Below are positions 32,997 to 41,440 of a stretch of DNA of 64,000 nt, one piece after another. Positions within the stretch are counted from its first letter, which is position 1; the number at the start of each line of letters is the position of its first letter. The translations under genes were made by a program, and so were the position numbers. This DNA is from Kitasatospora phosalacinea (GTDB lineage Bacteria > Actinomycetota > Actinomycetes > Streptomycetales > Streptomycetaceae): contig NZ_JNWZ01000050.1 in the NCBI RefSeq assembly GCF_000716545.1, forward strand, positions 25,227 to 89,226, read 5' to 3'. The notes under the pieces were generated by a model. That model saw nothing but the letters and a program-made list of their open reading frames with translations. It made no database searches and was not told the DNA's origin.

Positions 32997-33908
32997 GTGA
33001 CGGACGATCTCCTCCCGCAGGAACTGCGGATCCTGGTCGCGGTCGCCGACAGCGGCGGCTTCACCGCCGCCGCCGAACGGCTCGGCCTGACCCAGTCCGC
33101 GGTGTCGCACGCCGTGCGGGGCTGCGAGCGCAAGCTCGGCGCGGTGCTGTTCGAGCGCGGGCGGCGCGGGGCGCGGCCCACCGAGGCCGGGGAGCGGGTC
33201 GCCGGGCACGCCCGGCGGATCCTGCGGCTGCTGGCCGCGCTCCCCGGCGAGGCCCGGCAGGCCGCGGCCGGTGCCGGGGCGGTGCCGAGCGGACCGCTGC
33301 GGATCGCCGCGTTCCGCTCCGCCGCCGTCCAGGTGCTGCCCCCGGTGCTGGCCGCGCTCGCCGCCCGCTGCCCCGGACTGCTGCCGGAGGTGCGGATCGT
33401 CCGCGACCTCGGGCGCGGCACGGCGGGCGAGGTCGCCGACGGCCGGGCCGACCTGGCGCTCGCCACCCTGGACGTCCGCGGCGGGGTCACGCTGCCCGGG
33501 CTGCTCGCCGCACCGCTGTACCGGGAGGAGTACGCGCTCGCCCACCAGCAGGGGCACCCCGACCCGCGGAGCCTGCCGCTGGTCGACTGGGACGAGAACT
33601 GCGGCTCCTACACCGCCGCCTGGTGGAAGCGCCAGGACTGGCTGCCGCCCGCGACCGTCAACGTCGCCGACGACACCGTGGTGCTCTCGCTCGCCGCCCA
33701 GGGCCTCGGCATGGCCGTGATGCCCCGGCTCAGCCTGGACCGCCCGCCCCCCGGACTCGCCGTCACCGACCTCGGCCCGGACCGGCCCTCCCGGCAGGTC
33801 GGCTACGTCACCACCCCCGAACTCGCCCGCACCGCCGCCGTCCGCGAACTGATCCGGGCCCTGCGCGCCGCGCCGCTGCCGAACGGGGCCACCGCGGTGG
33901 CGAATTGA
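32997..33908 (+). CDS. LysR family transcriptional regulator
   Basis: A 303-residue LysR-type regulator. The helix-turn-helix is QELRILVAVADSGGFTAAAERLGLTQSAVSHAVRGCERKLGAVLFERGRRGARPTEAG, an almost ideal match. The effector domain begins at GPLRIAAFRSAAVQVLPPVLAALAARCPGLLPEVRIVRDLGRGTAGEVADGRADLALATLD and ends with the GLGMAVMPRL region. The start is a GTG at 32997. It is divergent from a PTGR-type reductase gene and probably controls it in response to a substrate of that enzyme, though the coinducer is unknown. Confidence 0.92.
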   Translation: MTDDLLPQELRILVAVADSGGFTAAAERLGLTQSAVSHAVRGCERKLGAVLFERGRRGARPTEAGERVAGHARRILRLLAALPGEARQAAAGAGAVPSGPLRIAAFRSAAVQVLPPVLAALAARCPGLLPEVRIVRDLGRGTAGEVADGRADLALATLDVRGGVTLPGLLAAPLYREEYALAHQQGHPDPRSLPLVDWDENCGSYTAAWWKRQDWLPPATVNVADDTVVLSLAAQGLGMAVMPRLSLDRPPPGLAVTDLGPDRPSRQVGYVTTPELARTAAVRELIRALRAAPLPNGATAVAN

Positions 33909-34031
33909 CGGCCGACGGGCGGGGGTGCGTCCCGCCGCCCTAGCGGGGGCGCCCGGCCCGGAGAGACGAGAGGTGGGCCGGTGGGCGGCGGGACGTGGAG
34001 TGACGAACCCCGCCGACGAGTCTGCGCGGCC

Positions 34032-34062
34032 CCGCTCACGTTCCGCTAACGCCCCGCTGACG
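34032..34062. promoter_or_regulatory. Three 11-bp direct repeats CCGCTNACG before the GNAT gene
   Basis: CCGCTCACG, CCGCTAACG and CCGCTGACG start at 34032, 34043 and 34054, exactly 11 bases apart. Streptomyces PHO boxes and SARP sites are both built from direct repeats with this period. The site is about 120 bases upstream of the GNAT start and could govern the GNAT-WD40 unit. Confidence 0.5.
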
Positions 34063-34183
34063 TGCGCAGAAGCCCGCCCTCCGGTCCTGACTTGACGGGT
34101 GGTCGAACGGCGGGGGAGGGTACGCCGGGGCGGCCCGCGAGGGTCGTGCGGGAAAGCCGGCAGGGGAGCGGACGGGGGGAGCG

Positions 34184-34753
34184 ATGCGGGCGCTCACCGA
34201 GGCGCGGGACGAACCGATGGCGGACGACGGGCTGCTGCTGCGCCGGCCGGGCCCCGGCGACGCCGCCCTCGTGCACCGGGGCAGCCACGACCCGCTGGTG
34301 CGCGAGTTCCTCCAGGCCGTCGTCCCGCACCGGGACACCGCCGCGGCCGAGAAGTGGCTGGCCGACATTCCCCCGATGCTGTGGGAGACCGGCCGCGCCG
34401 CGTACTTCGCGCTGGAGGACACCGCCACCGGCGAACCCGTCGGCTGGGCCGAGCTGGTCGACCTCGACCCGGAGCGGGAGTGCGCCGAGGTCGCCGTCTG
34501 GCTGCTGCCCGAACACCGCCGGCTCCGCACCGCCAAGGCCGCGCTGCGCCTGGTGTGCCGCTTCGGCTTCGAACGGATCGGCCTGCGCCGGATCGACGCC
34601 TACGCCGCCGCCGACAACATGCCCAGCCAGCTGACCGGCGCCGCGATCGGCTTCCGCCGGGCCGGCTACCGCCCGGCGCTGTTCCGCAGCTCCCGCACCC
34701 ACCGGCTGCACGACGCCGTGCACGCCACCCTCGTACCCGAAGACCTCTGCTGA
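34184..34753 (+). CDS. GNAT family N-acetyltransferase
   Basis: A 189-residue acetyltransferase of the GCN5-related superfamily, RimJ/RimL-like. LLLRRPGPGDAALVHRGSHDPLVREFL begins the fold, PVGWAELVDLDPERECAEVAVWLLPEHRRLRTAKAALRLVCRFGFERIGLRRIDAYAAADNMPSQL is the acetyl-CoA region and last helices, and RRAGYRPALFR ends it. The classical Q/R-x-x-G-x-G/A loop is replaced by EHRRLRTAK, so acetyl-CoA binding may be altered. The ATG at 34184 follows GGGGGG; a second ATG at 34217 would remove 11 residues before the fold. It ends 45 bases before the WD40 gene, so the two are probably co-transcribed. Substrate unknown. Confidence 0.85.
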   Translation: MRALTEARDEPMADDGLLLRRPGPGDAALVHRGSHDPLVREFLQAVVPHRDTAAAEKWLADIPPMLWETGRAAYFALEDTATGEPVGWAELVDLDPERECAEVAVWLLPEHRRLRTAKAALRLVCRFGFERIGLRRIDAYAAADNMPSQLTGAAIGFRRAGYRPALFRSSRTHRLHDAVHATLVPEDLC

Positions 34754-34798
34754 CCCTCGGGGCTCCCGACCTCACTGCACCGAACCAGGAGTGACACC

Positions 34799-36934
34799 AT
34801 GTCAGGAAGCGTACGGCTGGAAGACGGCGGCCGCGGCGAACTGCTGATCACCGCCGACGGCACCTTCCGCGCCACCCGCGCCGACCGCGAGCGGACCGGT
34901 CGGATCGACCCCGCGCTGATCCGCCGCGTCCTCGCCGGAACCGGCCCGCTCCCCGCCCCCGCACCCGTCGACACCCCGGCCGCCGGGCGGCGGCTCACCG
35001 TCCAGGGCCGGCCCGGGCAGCCCGACCGGCAGTGGACCGACGGCACCGACGCGCCCGTCCCCGACTCCGCCGCCGTGCTCGACGCGCTGCTCGCCCAGGC
35101 CCTCGGCGAAGCCGCCGACCCCGCGGCGCTGCCCGCCGCGCTGGCCCGCACCGAGCCCGCCGCCGGAACCGCCCGCAGCGCCGCCGCGGTCGGCACCGTG
35201 GCTGGCCGGGCCGCGTACGCCCTGGTCGAGGCGGACGGCGCGTTCGGCCTCACCGCGCTGGACGACGCGACCCCGCTCGGCGGCTCCGACGCCGACGCCG
35301 GGCTCGCCCCCACCGCCGTCGCGCTCGGCGAGGCCGGCGGACGCTCGCTGTTCGCGGTCGGCAGCACCGACGGCTCGGTCCAGGTCTGGGACGCCGTCAC
35401 CGGCGCCGTCGCGCACGGCACCACTGGCGGCGAGGGCGCCCAGGCCGTCGCCGCGCTGGTCTGCCGGGACGTCCCGGTGGCGTTCTCGGCCGGGCAGTCC
35501 GGCGACCTGCGGGCCGTCCGCGCCGACGACGGCCGGGTGCTGGGCACCCTGTCCACCGGCGGCCGGGGCGCGACCGTGCTGCGCGCCGCGCACTGCGCCG
35601 GGGTGGACCTGCTCGCCGCCGCCTCCCCCGACGGCACCGTCCGGGTCTGGGACGCCGGGAGCGGCGACCTGATGCACCTGCTGGTCGGCCACCGCGGCGA
35701 GGTGCTGGCGCTGGCCGTGCTCACCGTCGACAACCAGGCCGTGCTGGCCTCCGCCGGGCAGGACCGCCGGATCCGGCTCTGGGACCTCGCCACCGGCCAG
35801 TCGGTCGCCGAACTCGACGGCCACACCGGCACCGTGACCGCCCTCGCCTTCACCACCCTCGCCGACCGGCCCGTCCTCGCCTCCTGCGCGCTGGACGGCA
35901 CCGTCCGCACCTGGGACGTCTACGACGGCCGCCCGCTGCACGGCTGGCCGGCCGGCGAGTGGCTCACCGCGCTCGCCGCCGTGGGGGACGCGCTGTACAC
36001 CGGCGACGAGACCGGCCGGATCACCGTCTGGGACGCCGCCACCGGCACGACCGCCCCGACGGCCGTGCCCGCCGGACGCCCCGGCAGCCCGCTCACCGCG
36101 CTGGCCGCCGGCACCCTGCACGGCCGCCCGGTGCTCGCCGCCGGGTTCGGCGACGGCGCGCTCGCCGTCTGGGACGCGCCCACCGGGGGCCAACTCCTCG
36201 ACCTGCCGGGCGAGGGCGGGCCCGTCCACAGCCTCGACCTCACCGCCGACCTGCTGCTCTGCGGCACCTCGGCCGGCGCCGTCCGCAGTCACCGCCTCGC
36301 CGACGGCACCGCGAACCCGCTGCCCGTCCCGCACGCCGGGCCGGTCGCCGGGATCGCCTTCACCCCCGGCGAGCAGCCGCTGCTGGCCTCCGCCGGACGC
36401 GACGGCGCGATCGCCGTCCGGGACGCCGCCACCGGCGCCGACAGCCGCCGCTTCGCCACCGGGCGCGGCCCGTTCACCGCGCTGGCCGCCACCGTGGCGG
36501 ACGGCCAGCCGATCCTGGCCACCGCCGGCGAGGACCTGGTGGTGCGCCTGTGGCACGCCGTCAGCGGCGCGGCCGGGCCGGTCTGCACCGGGCTCCCGCT
36601 CGCCGCTGAGGTGCTGTCGTTCGCCGTGCTCGGCGGCCGCCCCGTGGTGATCGCCGGCGCGGGCGACGGCACCGTCCTGGTCTGGGACGTCCAGAACGGC
36701 GGCCGCACCGCGGAGTTGGCCGGCGGCGGCGCGGCCGTCCGGGCCGTGGTCGGCCGCGAGTTCGACGGCGAGGCGCTGCTCGCGGCGGGGGACGCCGCCG
36801 GCACCCTGCGGCTGTGGCACCTCTCCAGCGCCTCCCTGCTCAACGAGGCGGCCCTGGACGGAACCCCGCTGGCCATCGATCTCGACGAGGCCGGCCTGCG
36901 GATCGTCACCCCGGGCGGAGCGGTCACCCTCTGA
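34799..36934 (+). CDS. WD40 repeat protein
   Basis: A 711-residue beta-propeller protein. From about residue 180 onward there are roughly ten WD-type blades, each ending in a recognisable signature: VQVWDAVTG, VRVWDAGSG, IRLWDLATG, VRTWDVYDG, ITVWDAATG, LAVWDAPTG, IAVRDAATG, VRLWHAVSG, VLVWDVQNG and LRLWHLSSA. The 180 residues before the propeller are not a known domain; they begin GELLITADGTFRATRADRERTG. There is no signal peptide. WD40 proteins of this kind serve as protein-docking platforms. It lies just upstream of the secreted-effector cluster and just downstream of the GNAT gene; CAGGAG stands before its ATG. A partner role with the effector cluster is possible but unproven. Confidence 0.88.
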   Translation: MSGSVRLEDGGRGELLITADGTFRATRADRERTGRIDPALIRRVLAGTGPLPAPAPVDTPAAGRRLTVQGRPGQPDRQWTDGTDAPVPDSAAVLDALLAQALGEAADPAALPAALARTEPAAGTARSAAAVGTVAGRAAYALVEADGAFGLTALDDATPLGGSDADAGLAPTAVALGEAGGRSLFAVGSTDGSVQVWDAVTGAVAHGTTGGEGAQAVAALVCRDVPVAFSAGQSGDLRAVRADDGRVLGTLSTGGRGATVLRAAHCAGVDLLAAASPDGTVRVWDAGSGDLMHLLVGHRGEVLALAVLTVDNQAVLASAGQDRRIRLWDLATGQSVAELDGHTGTVTALAFTTLADRPVLASCALDGTVRTWDVYDGRPLHGWPAGEWLTALAAVGDALYTGDETGRITVWDAATGTTAPTAVPAGRPGSPLTALAAGTLHGRPVLAAGFGDGALAVWDAPTGGQLLDLPGEGGPVHSLDLTADLLLCGTSAGAVRSHRLADGTANPLPVPHAGPVAGIAFTPGEQPLLASAGRDGAIAVRDAATGADSRRFATGRGPFTALAATVADGQPILATAGEDLVVRLWHAVSGAAGPVCTGLPLAAEVLSFAVLGGRPVVIAGAGDGTVLVWDVQNGGRTAELAGGGAAVRAVVGREFDGEALLAAGDAAGTLRLWHLSSASLLNEAALDGTPLAIDLDEAGLRIVTPGGAVTL

Positions 36935-37075
36935 CGCGCATTCTCCACAGGAAATTCACCATCGACCCGGAGCGGGCACTTCCGGTCTTTACTTCCCCTT
37001 GCCGGTTCACGTCGTGAATTTACCTGCTGCATGCCTTCCGGTCTCCTCCGCGACTCGACGGCATGTCAGGATCAC

Positions 37076-37102
37076 GCCGGGGTGACAGGTTGTCACCCCG
37101 GC
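37076..37102 (+). terminator. 12-bp stem-loop after the WD40 gene
   Basis: GCCGGGGTGACA (37076-37087) and TGTCACCCCGGC (37091-37102) pair perfectly around a GGT loop. It lies 142 bases beyond the WD40 stop and just before a CebR-like box. It may end the WD40 transcript, or it may be an operator. Confidence 0.5.
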
Positions 37103-37115
37103 ACGTCCGACCGGC

Positions 37116-37129
37116 TGGGAGCGCTTCCA
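37116..37129. promoter_or_regulatory. CebR-like operator TGGGAGCGCTTCCA
   Basis: This 14-mer matches the cellobiose-repressor site TGGGAGCGCTCCCA of Streptomyces at 13 of 14 positions. It lies 151-164 bases upstream of the first effector-cluster gene. If used, the cluster would be induced by cello-oligosaccharides. Confidence 0.5.
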
Positions 37130-37279
37130 CCGGCGGGTTAGGGTAGCCGTGGAATGGGTCCGGTGCGGGCATGGCACGGGCACGTCCGGGCTGCTCCGGC
37201 CCGGTCCCGGCATGCCCGGCACGGGTCGTCGGCGCGGATGCGTGCCGACCGGGGGCGGCGGAGTTCGGAGGATGCGCAA

Positions 37280-38113
37280 GTGGCGGACGAGACGGTCTGG
37301 ATCGACCTCGACGAGGTCGAGGCAGCGGCGAAGAAGATCCTCGGGCTGCTGGACGAACTGAACGGTCCGGCCAACAAGTTGGCGGCCAAGGTCAAGCAGG
37401 TGCAGGAGTCCGTCTACGGAACCGACCTGGTCGGCAAGGCGATCCAGGGCGGCAGTTCCTCCGTCGGCGGCCTCGCCCAGCACCAGCAACAGGTCCTGGA
37501 GGGCATCCAGGCGCTGATCCAGAACGCCACCGCGGTGGGTGAGAACCTCCGCACCATGGCGGCCAGGCACCGCGCCAACGACGAGCAGCAGGCCACCGGA
37601 CTCGGCGGGATCACCGACACCGGTGCCATGCCCTCCGACCCCCAGCTGGCCGGCCTGCGCATCGCCTCCGCCGGAACGACGGCCGGCACACCGGTGTACG
37701 GGGCGCCGGACTACGAGACGTCGGTGTCCACGGGCACCGCGTACGGGACGCCCGCGGAGACGGTGGCGGGCACGCCCGCGTACCGGGTGCGGGGGCAGGC
37801 GGAGGCCGTGGCGGGCACGCCCGCGTACCGGGTGCAGGGACGGGTGGAGACGGCGGAGGCCACGCCCGAGTACCTGGTGCGGGGGCGGACGGAGACGGTG
37901 GAGGCCACGCCGGAGCACGAGGGACGGCGGCTGCTGGAGACGGAGGCGGCCAGGCCCGCGCACCCGGTGGTCCCCGCCTCGCCGCCGCCCATCGAAGGGC
38001 TCGGCGACCTCGACCCGGACAGCGACTACCAGGCCACGGAAGCACCCACGCTCGACTACAACACCCCGCCGCCGATCTACATGGGGCCGGGCATGTGGGG
38101 CCCGGCCATCTGA
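37280..38113 (+). CDS. WXG100-like protein with 15-residue repeats
   Basis: A 277-residue protein. Residues 1 to about 115 are helical: VWIDLDEVEAAAKKILGLLDELNGPANKLAAKVKQVQESVYG, GGSSSVGGLAQHQQQVLEGIQALIQNATAVGENLRTMAARH, like the antiparallel hairpin of ESX-secreted proteins. Then come three and a half repeats of 15 residues (TPAYRVRGQAEAVAG type) encoded by exact 45-bp units from 37772. The C terminus is Pro-rich and acidic (DLDPDSDYQATEAPTLDY). No signal peptide is present, so a type VII route is plausible. The GTG at 37280 has GGAGG eight bases upstream. It opens the run of same-strand genes that ends with the giant protein. Confidence 0.7.
   Translation: MADETVWIDLDEVEAAAKKILGLLDELNGPANKLAAKVKQVQESVYGTDLVGKAIQGGSSSVGGLAQHQQQVLEGIQALIQNATAVGENLRTMAARHRANDEQQATGLGGITDTGAMPSDPQLAGLRIASAGTTAGTPVYGAPDYETSVSTGTAYGTPAETVAGTPAYRVRGQAEAVAGTPAYRVQGRVETAEATPEYLVRGRTETVEATPEHEGRRLLETEAARPAHPVVPASPPPIEGLGDLDPDSDYQATEAPTLDYNTPPPIYMGPGMWGPAI
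37772..37915. repeat. 45-bp coding tandem repeats
   Basis: Units begin at 37772, 37817, 37862 and 37907, each encoding TP(A/E)YxVxGxxExxxx. The last is partial. Confidence 0.8.
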
Positions 38114-38234
38114 CGCCGCCGGCGGGCGCCCCGCCCCGCCGAACCGAACCGGAAACGACGTCCCCACCGGGCCGTCCGCCCCGCCGTAGGGCACCCTCCC
38201 GACCTCGACCGCACCCCTCCGGAGACCCGCCGCC

Positions 38235-40604
38235 ATGATCGAGCTGCCCGCCGACCTCGCCGAGGTGCTCAAGACCGTCCAGAGCAACGAGCTCGGCGCC
38301 GACATCACCTTCCCCGACGGCGACGAGGAGCTGCTCGCCGAACTCGGAGCCGCCTGGGCCGCCTGGAACGAGGTGGCCGAGAGCCACGTCGTGGCGATCG
38401 TCGAGGCCGCCCAGCGGGCCATGGCGAGCATGTCCGGGCCCGCCGCCGACAGCTTCTCCCAGTACCTGAAGAAGTTCGCCGGCGGTGAGGGCTCGCACGT
38501 CACCACCACCATCCAGTCGGGGCACCTGATGGCCGCCTCGCTGCAGAACGCCGCGCAGACGGTGGGCGACGCCAAGACCGAGATGATCCGCGAACTCCAG
38601 TACGCCAAGGACTACATAGCCGCCCACCCGGCCGGGAAGCACGACGACATCGCGAAGTCCGAGGGCGTCAAGCAGGCCGCCACCCTGTACCACCAGTACG
38701 TCAGCGGGGTCGGCGGCCACGTGGACGCCATGCTCCGGCAGAACGCCGACCACATCACCGACATGACCGGCATGGCCCAGACCTGCTCGCTCAACGGGAC
38801 GACCGCGGGCGGGAGTTCGGGCACCGGCGGGTACGGCGGCGCGGGCTCGGCCGGCGGTCCGGGCGGCCTCGGCACGATGAGCGCCTCGGGCGGAGCGGGG
38901 GCGGTGCCGCCCGGGCTGTTCGGGACGGGCACCGGCGCCGGACTCCCGGGCGGCACGTCCACCGGCACCGACGGGTCCGGCTTCTCGCTGCCGGGCCTGA
39001 ACGGCGGCGGCGCGGGCCTCGGCGGCGCGGGCGGCGGCGGGGCGGCCGACGGGTCCGCCTTCTCGCTGCCGGGCGTGGACGGCGGGGCCGGCGGCGCGGG
39101 CGGCGGGGCCGGTGCCCCGACCCCCTTCTCGCTGCCGGGCCTGAACGGCGGCGGCGCGGGCTTCGGCGGCGCGGGCGGCGCCGGGTCCTTCGACGGGTCC
39201 GGCTTCTCGCTGCCGGGCGTGGACGGCGGAGCCGGCGGCTACGCGGGCAGCGGCTACGCGGGCGGCGGCGGTTCGGCCGGCTCCGGCGGCGGCTCCGGTC
39301 TGGCGCCCTTCAGCCTGCCCGCCCCCAACCTGCCCGACTTCGGCTCCGGTTCGGGCGACGGCGGGAGCGGCACGCCCGTCTTCACCCCGCTCTCCACCGG
39401 CTCCGGCGGCTCGCTCAACCTGGCCGGCCTGGGCGACCTGGGCGACCTCGGCACCGGCGGGACGACCACCCCCGGCTACACCCCGAGCGGCAGCAGCCTC
39501 GGCTCCGGCTTCGGCACGGGCGGCACCGGCGGCCTCGGCGGCAGCTCCATCGGAAACCTCGGCGGCGCCCTCGGTGGCGCCCTGGGATCCCTCGGCGGTG
39601 GCGGCGGCAGCGGTTCGGGCGGCACCGGCCGCGCCGGACTCACCCCGTTCGGCGGGGCGGGCGGCAGCCCCTACGGCCTCGGCGCCGCGTCCGGCCGCGG
39701 CCTGGGTGCGGGCTCCGCCGGGGGTTCCGGCGCGGGCGGCAGCGCCCTGGCCGGCCAGGGCGGCGGCGTCCGGGCGGGCTCCGCGACGACCGGCGCCGGA
39801 GCCGCCCGCGGCCTCGGCGCGGGCTCCGGCGCGGGTGCCGGTGGGACGGCCGGCCGGAGCGGCGCCGTCGGCGCGGCCGGCGCCGGCCACATGCCCGGCG
39901 CGGGCGGCGCGGGCCGGGGCGGCGGCAAGGAAGGCAAGCACGGCAACCGTTTCGTCAGCCCCACCCGGTTCGGCGGGGAGGGCGAGGAGGACGAGGAGCT
40001 GTACGGCGACGCGGGCATCCTGGGCCAGGCCGCCGACGTCGACCCGCGCGACCGCCACTGGCACCGGGCCCGCCGCCGCTGGCTCGACGACGCCCGCGCC
40101 GACGGCACCTTCGCCACGCCCGAACCCGAGCAGACGGTCACCGCGGCCGGGCCCACCAGCGAGAGCGAGGTCCTGAACCAGCTCGCCGGCGTCCTGCTCG
40201 GCGGCGGGGCGACCGACCCGGCCGGGACCGACGGCACGGCGGCCGGAGCCACCCCGAACGGCGAGACCGCCACCGACACCACGGCGCGACAGGTCACCAC
40301 CGACACCGCCACCGCCACCACCACCGACACCGCCGCGACCCCCGTCGCGGCCCCGGTGGAGACGTCCGGCGGCCGGGACGAGGACGCCTACCTGGAACGC
40401 GCGCGCAGCGCCGCCGCCCGCCGCGGCCACCCCGACGCGCCGACGGCCGAGGCCGAGGCCGCGTCCGCGCCCGCGCCGGCGGCCGACGCCGGCGCGGCGG
40501 CGACCCCGCAGCGGGCCCCGCTCCGCGAGGAGGGGGGCTACCAGGTGCCCAGCCCGTTCCTGCGCGCCGCCCTCTCCCGCCTGGCCGCGCCCGCCGCGGA
40601 CTGA
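38235..40604 (+). CDS. CpnT-N/WXG100-like protein with Gly-rich FSLPG repeats
   Basis: A 789-residue protein. The first 175 residues are helical: FPDGDEELLAELGAAWAAWNEVAESHVVAIVEAAQRAMASMSGPAADSFSQYLKKFAGG, with WAAWNE in the WXG position, close to the N-terminal domain of CpnT-like secreted toxins of mycobacteria. Then comes a Gly/Ser-rich region with FSLPG repeated five times (about 38980-39225), reminiscent of PE-PGRS proteins in style only. After about residue 570 the protein is charged, with EDEELYGDAGILGQAADVDPRDRHWHRARRRWLDD. No enzymatic motif is seen. The ATG at 38235 has a GGAG site. It is the second gene of the cluster. Confidence 0.75.
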   Translation: MIELPADLAEVLKTVQSNELGADITFPDGDEELLAELGAAWAAWNEVAESHVVAIVEAAQRAMASMSGPAADSFSQYLKKFAGGEGSHVTTTIQSGHLMAASLQNAAQTVGDAKTEMIRELQYAKDYIAAHPAGKHDDIAKSEGVKQAATLYHQYVSGVGGHVDAMLRQNADHITDMTGMAQTCSLNGTTAGGSSGTGGYGGAGSAGGPGGLGTMSASGGAGAVPPGLFGTGTGAGLPGGTSTGTDGSGFSLPGLNGGGAGLGGAGGGGAADGSAFSLPGVDGGAGGAGGGAGAPTPFSLPGLNGGGAGFGGAGGAGSFDGSGFSLPGVDGGAGGYAGSGYAGGGGSAGSGGGSGLAPFSLPAPNLPDFGSGSGDGGSGTPVFTPLSTGSGGSLNLAGLGDLGDLGTGGTTTPGYTPSGSSLGSGFGTGGTGGLGGSSIGNLGGALGGALGSLGGGGGSGSGGTGRAGLTPFGGAGGSPYGLGAASGRGLGAGSAGGSGAGGSALAGQGGGVRAGSATTGAGAARGLGAGSGAGAGGTAGRSGAVGAAGAGHMPGAGGAGRGGGKEGKHGNRFVSPTRFGGEGEEDEELYGDAGILGQAADVDPRDRHWHRARRRWLDDARADGTFATPEPEQTVTAAGPTSESEVLNQLAGVLLGGGATDPAGTDGTAAGATPNGETATDTTARQVTTDTATATTTDTAATPVAAPVETSGGRDEDAYLERARSAAARRGHPDAPTAEAEAASAPAPAADAGAAATPQRAPLREEGGYQVPSPFLRAALSRLAAPAAD
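38977..39230. repeat. Gly-rich FSLPG repeats
   Basis: About five repeats of the pattern G-x-x-F-S-L-P-G-(L/V)-(N/D)-G-G, separated by Gly/Ala-rich spacers of varying length, within the 38235 gene. Confidence 0.75.
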
Positions 40605-40641
40605 CCGCGCCCGTCGCCCGCACTGACGAAGGAGTCCCCTC

Positions 40642-41436
40642 ATGAGCAACGACGAGCAGGCCTCGTACGTCGAGGCCGACGCGCGCATCGAACCCGACCG
40701 CGTCGTCCACCGGGTGCCCGTGACGCCCGCCGAGCCCGAGCACTTCCTGATCGGCACGGCCGTCCCGGAGCAGATCGCCGCCGAGCCGGTGCAGCCGGAC
40801 TACGCGCCGTTGCGGCCGATGGAGCGGGGCGTTCCGCTGTCGGAGCACGGCCTCCTGGCGCCGGATCACGTCGCCACCGAGCCGGTGCAGCCGGACTACG
40901 CGCCGTTGCGGCCGATGGAGCGGGGCAGGCCCGTCCAGCAGGCGACGCCCGCGCAGAGGAACAGCCGGCCGGCCGCCGCGCGGAACGCCGGTTCCGGGAG
41001 CGGGAGTTCGGGCGGCGCCGGGTCGGGCTTCCGGGTGGACCCCGAGCAGTACCGGGCGGCCGTGTCGCCGATGCTCGCGGCCTCCGAGCAGGTCGCCGAC
41101 ATCTACCGGTCGCTGAGCGCCTACCTGCCCTCGCTGGAGGCCCAGAACCCCTGGGGCAACGACGAGTCGGGCAAGAAGTTCGCCGAAGGCGACCAGGGCT
41201 ACCTGAAGATCAGCCACAGCACCATGACGCTCCTCAAGAGCCTGCCCGGCGGCCTGAAGGGGATCGCCGAGGGCCTGAAGCAGATGGCCGAGAGCTACCA
41301 GAACGTGGACGAGAACACCATCGCCGAACTCGGCGGCATCGAGAGCACCGCGCAGCTGCCCGAAGCGCCGTCGCTCCCGTCGGCCCCCGTCCACCTCCCG
41401 ATCACCCCCGGGATGACCCAGAGCGGAAGGCACTGA
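40642..41436 (+). CDS. WXG100-like secreted protein with duplicated segment
   Basis: A 264-residue protein. The N-terminal part is a proline-rich region containing EPVQPDYAPLRPMERG twice; these are encoded by an identical 48-bp DNA repeat. A Ser/Gly/Ala linker follows. Residues 130-230 form the WXG100-type helical hairpin: VDPEQYRAAVSPMLAASEQVADIYRSLSAYLPSLEAQNPWGNDESGKKFAEGDQGYLKISHSTMTLLKSL, where WGNDESGKKF matches the actinobacterial variant of the WXG turn. The ATG at 40642 has AAGGAG upstream. Its stop is four bases before the ATG of the giant gene, so it is coupled to it and may be its secretion partner or chaperone. Confidence 0.8.
   Translation: MSNDEQASYVEADARIEPDRVVHRVPVTPAEPEHFLIGTAVPEQIAAEPVQPDYAPLRPMERGVPLSEHGLLAPDHVATEPVQPDYAPLRPMERGRPVQQATPAQRNSRPAAARNAGSGSGSSGGAGSGFRVDPEQYRAAVSPMLAASEQVADIYRSLSAYLPSLEAQNPWGNDESGKKFAEGDQGYLKISHSTMTLLKSLPGGLKGIAEGLKQMAESYQNVDENTIAELGGIESTAQLPEAPSLPSAPVHLPITPGMTQSGRH
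40783..40926. repeat. 48-bp perfect direct repeat
   Basis: The 48-bp units 40783-40830 and 40879-40926 are identical at every base and in frame, encoding the same 16 residues. The identity of third positions points to a recent duplication or gene conversion. Confidence 0.85.
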
Positions 41437-41440
41437 CCCG

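Larger units (their letters stand above)
36935..37279. other. 345-base regulatory spacer before the secreted-effector cluster
   Basis: It is less GC-rich than the genes around it. It contains a palindrome TTCACGTCGTGAA (37007-37019), a perfect 12-bp hairpin (37076-37102) and a CebR-like box (37116-37129). A TAGGGT at 37140 could be a -10 hexamer. Transcription of the cluster probably starts here. Confidence 0.6.
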
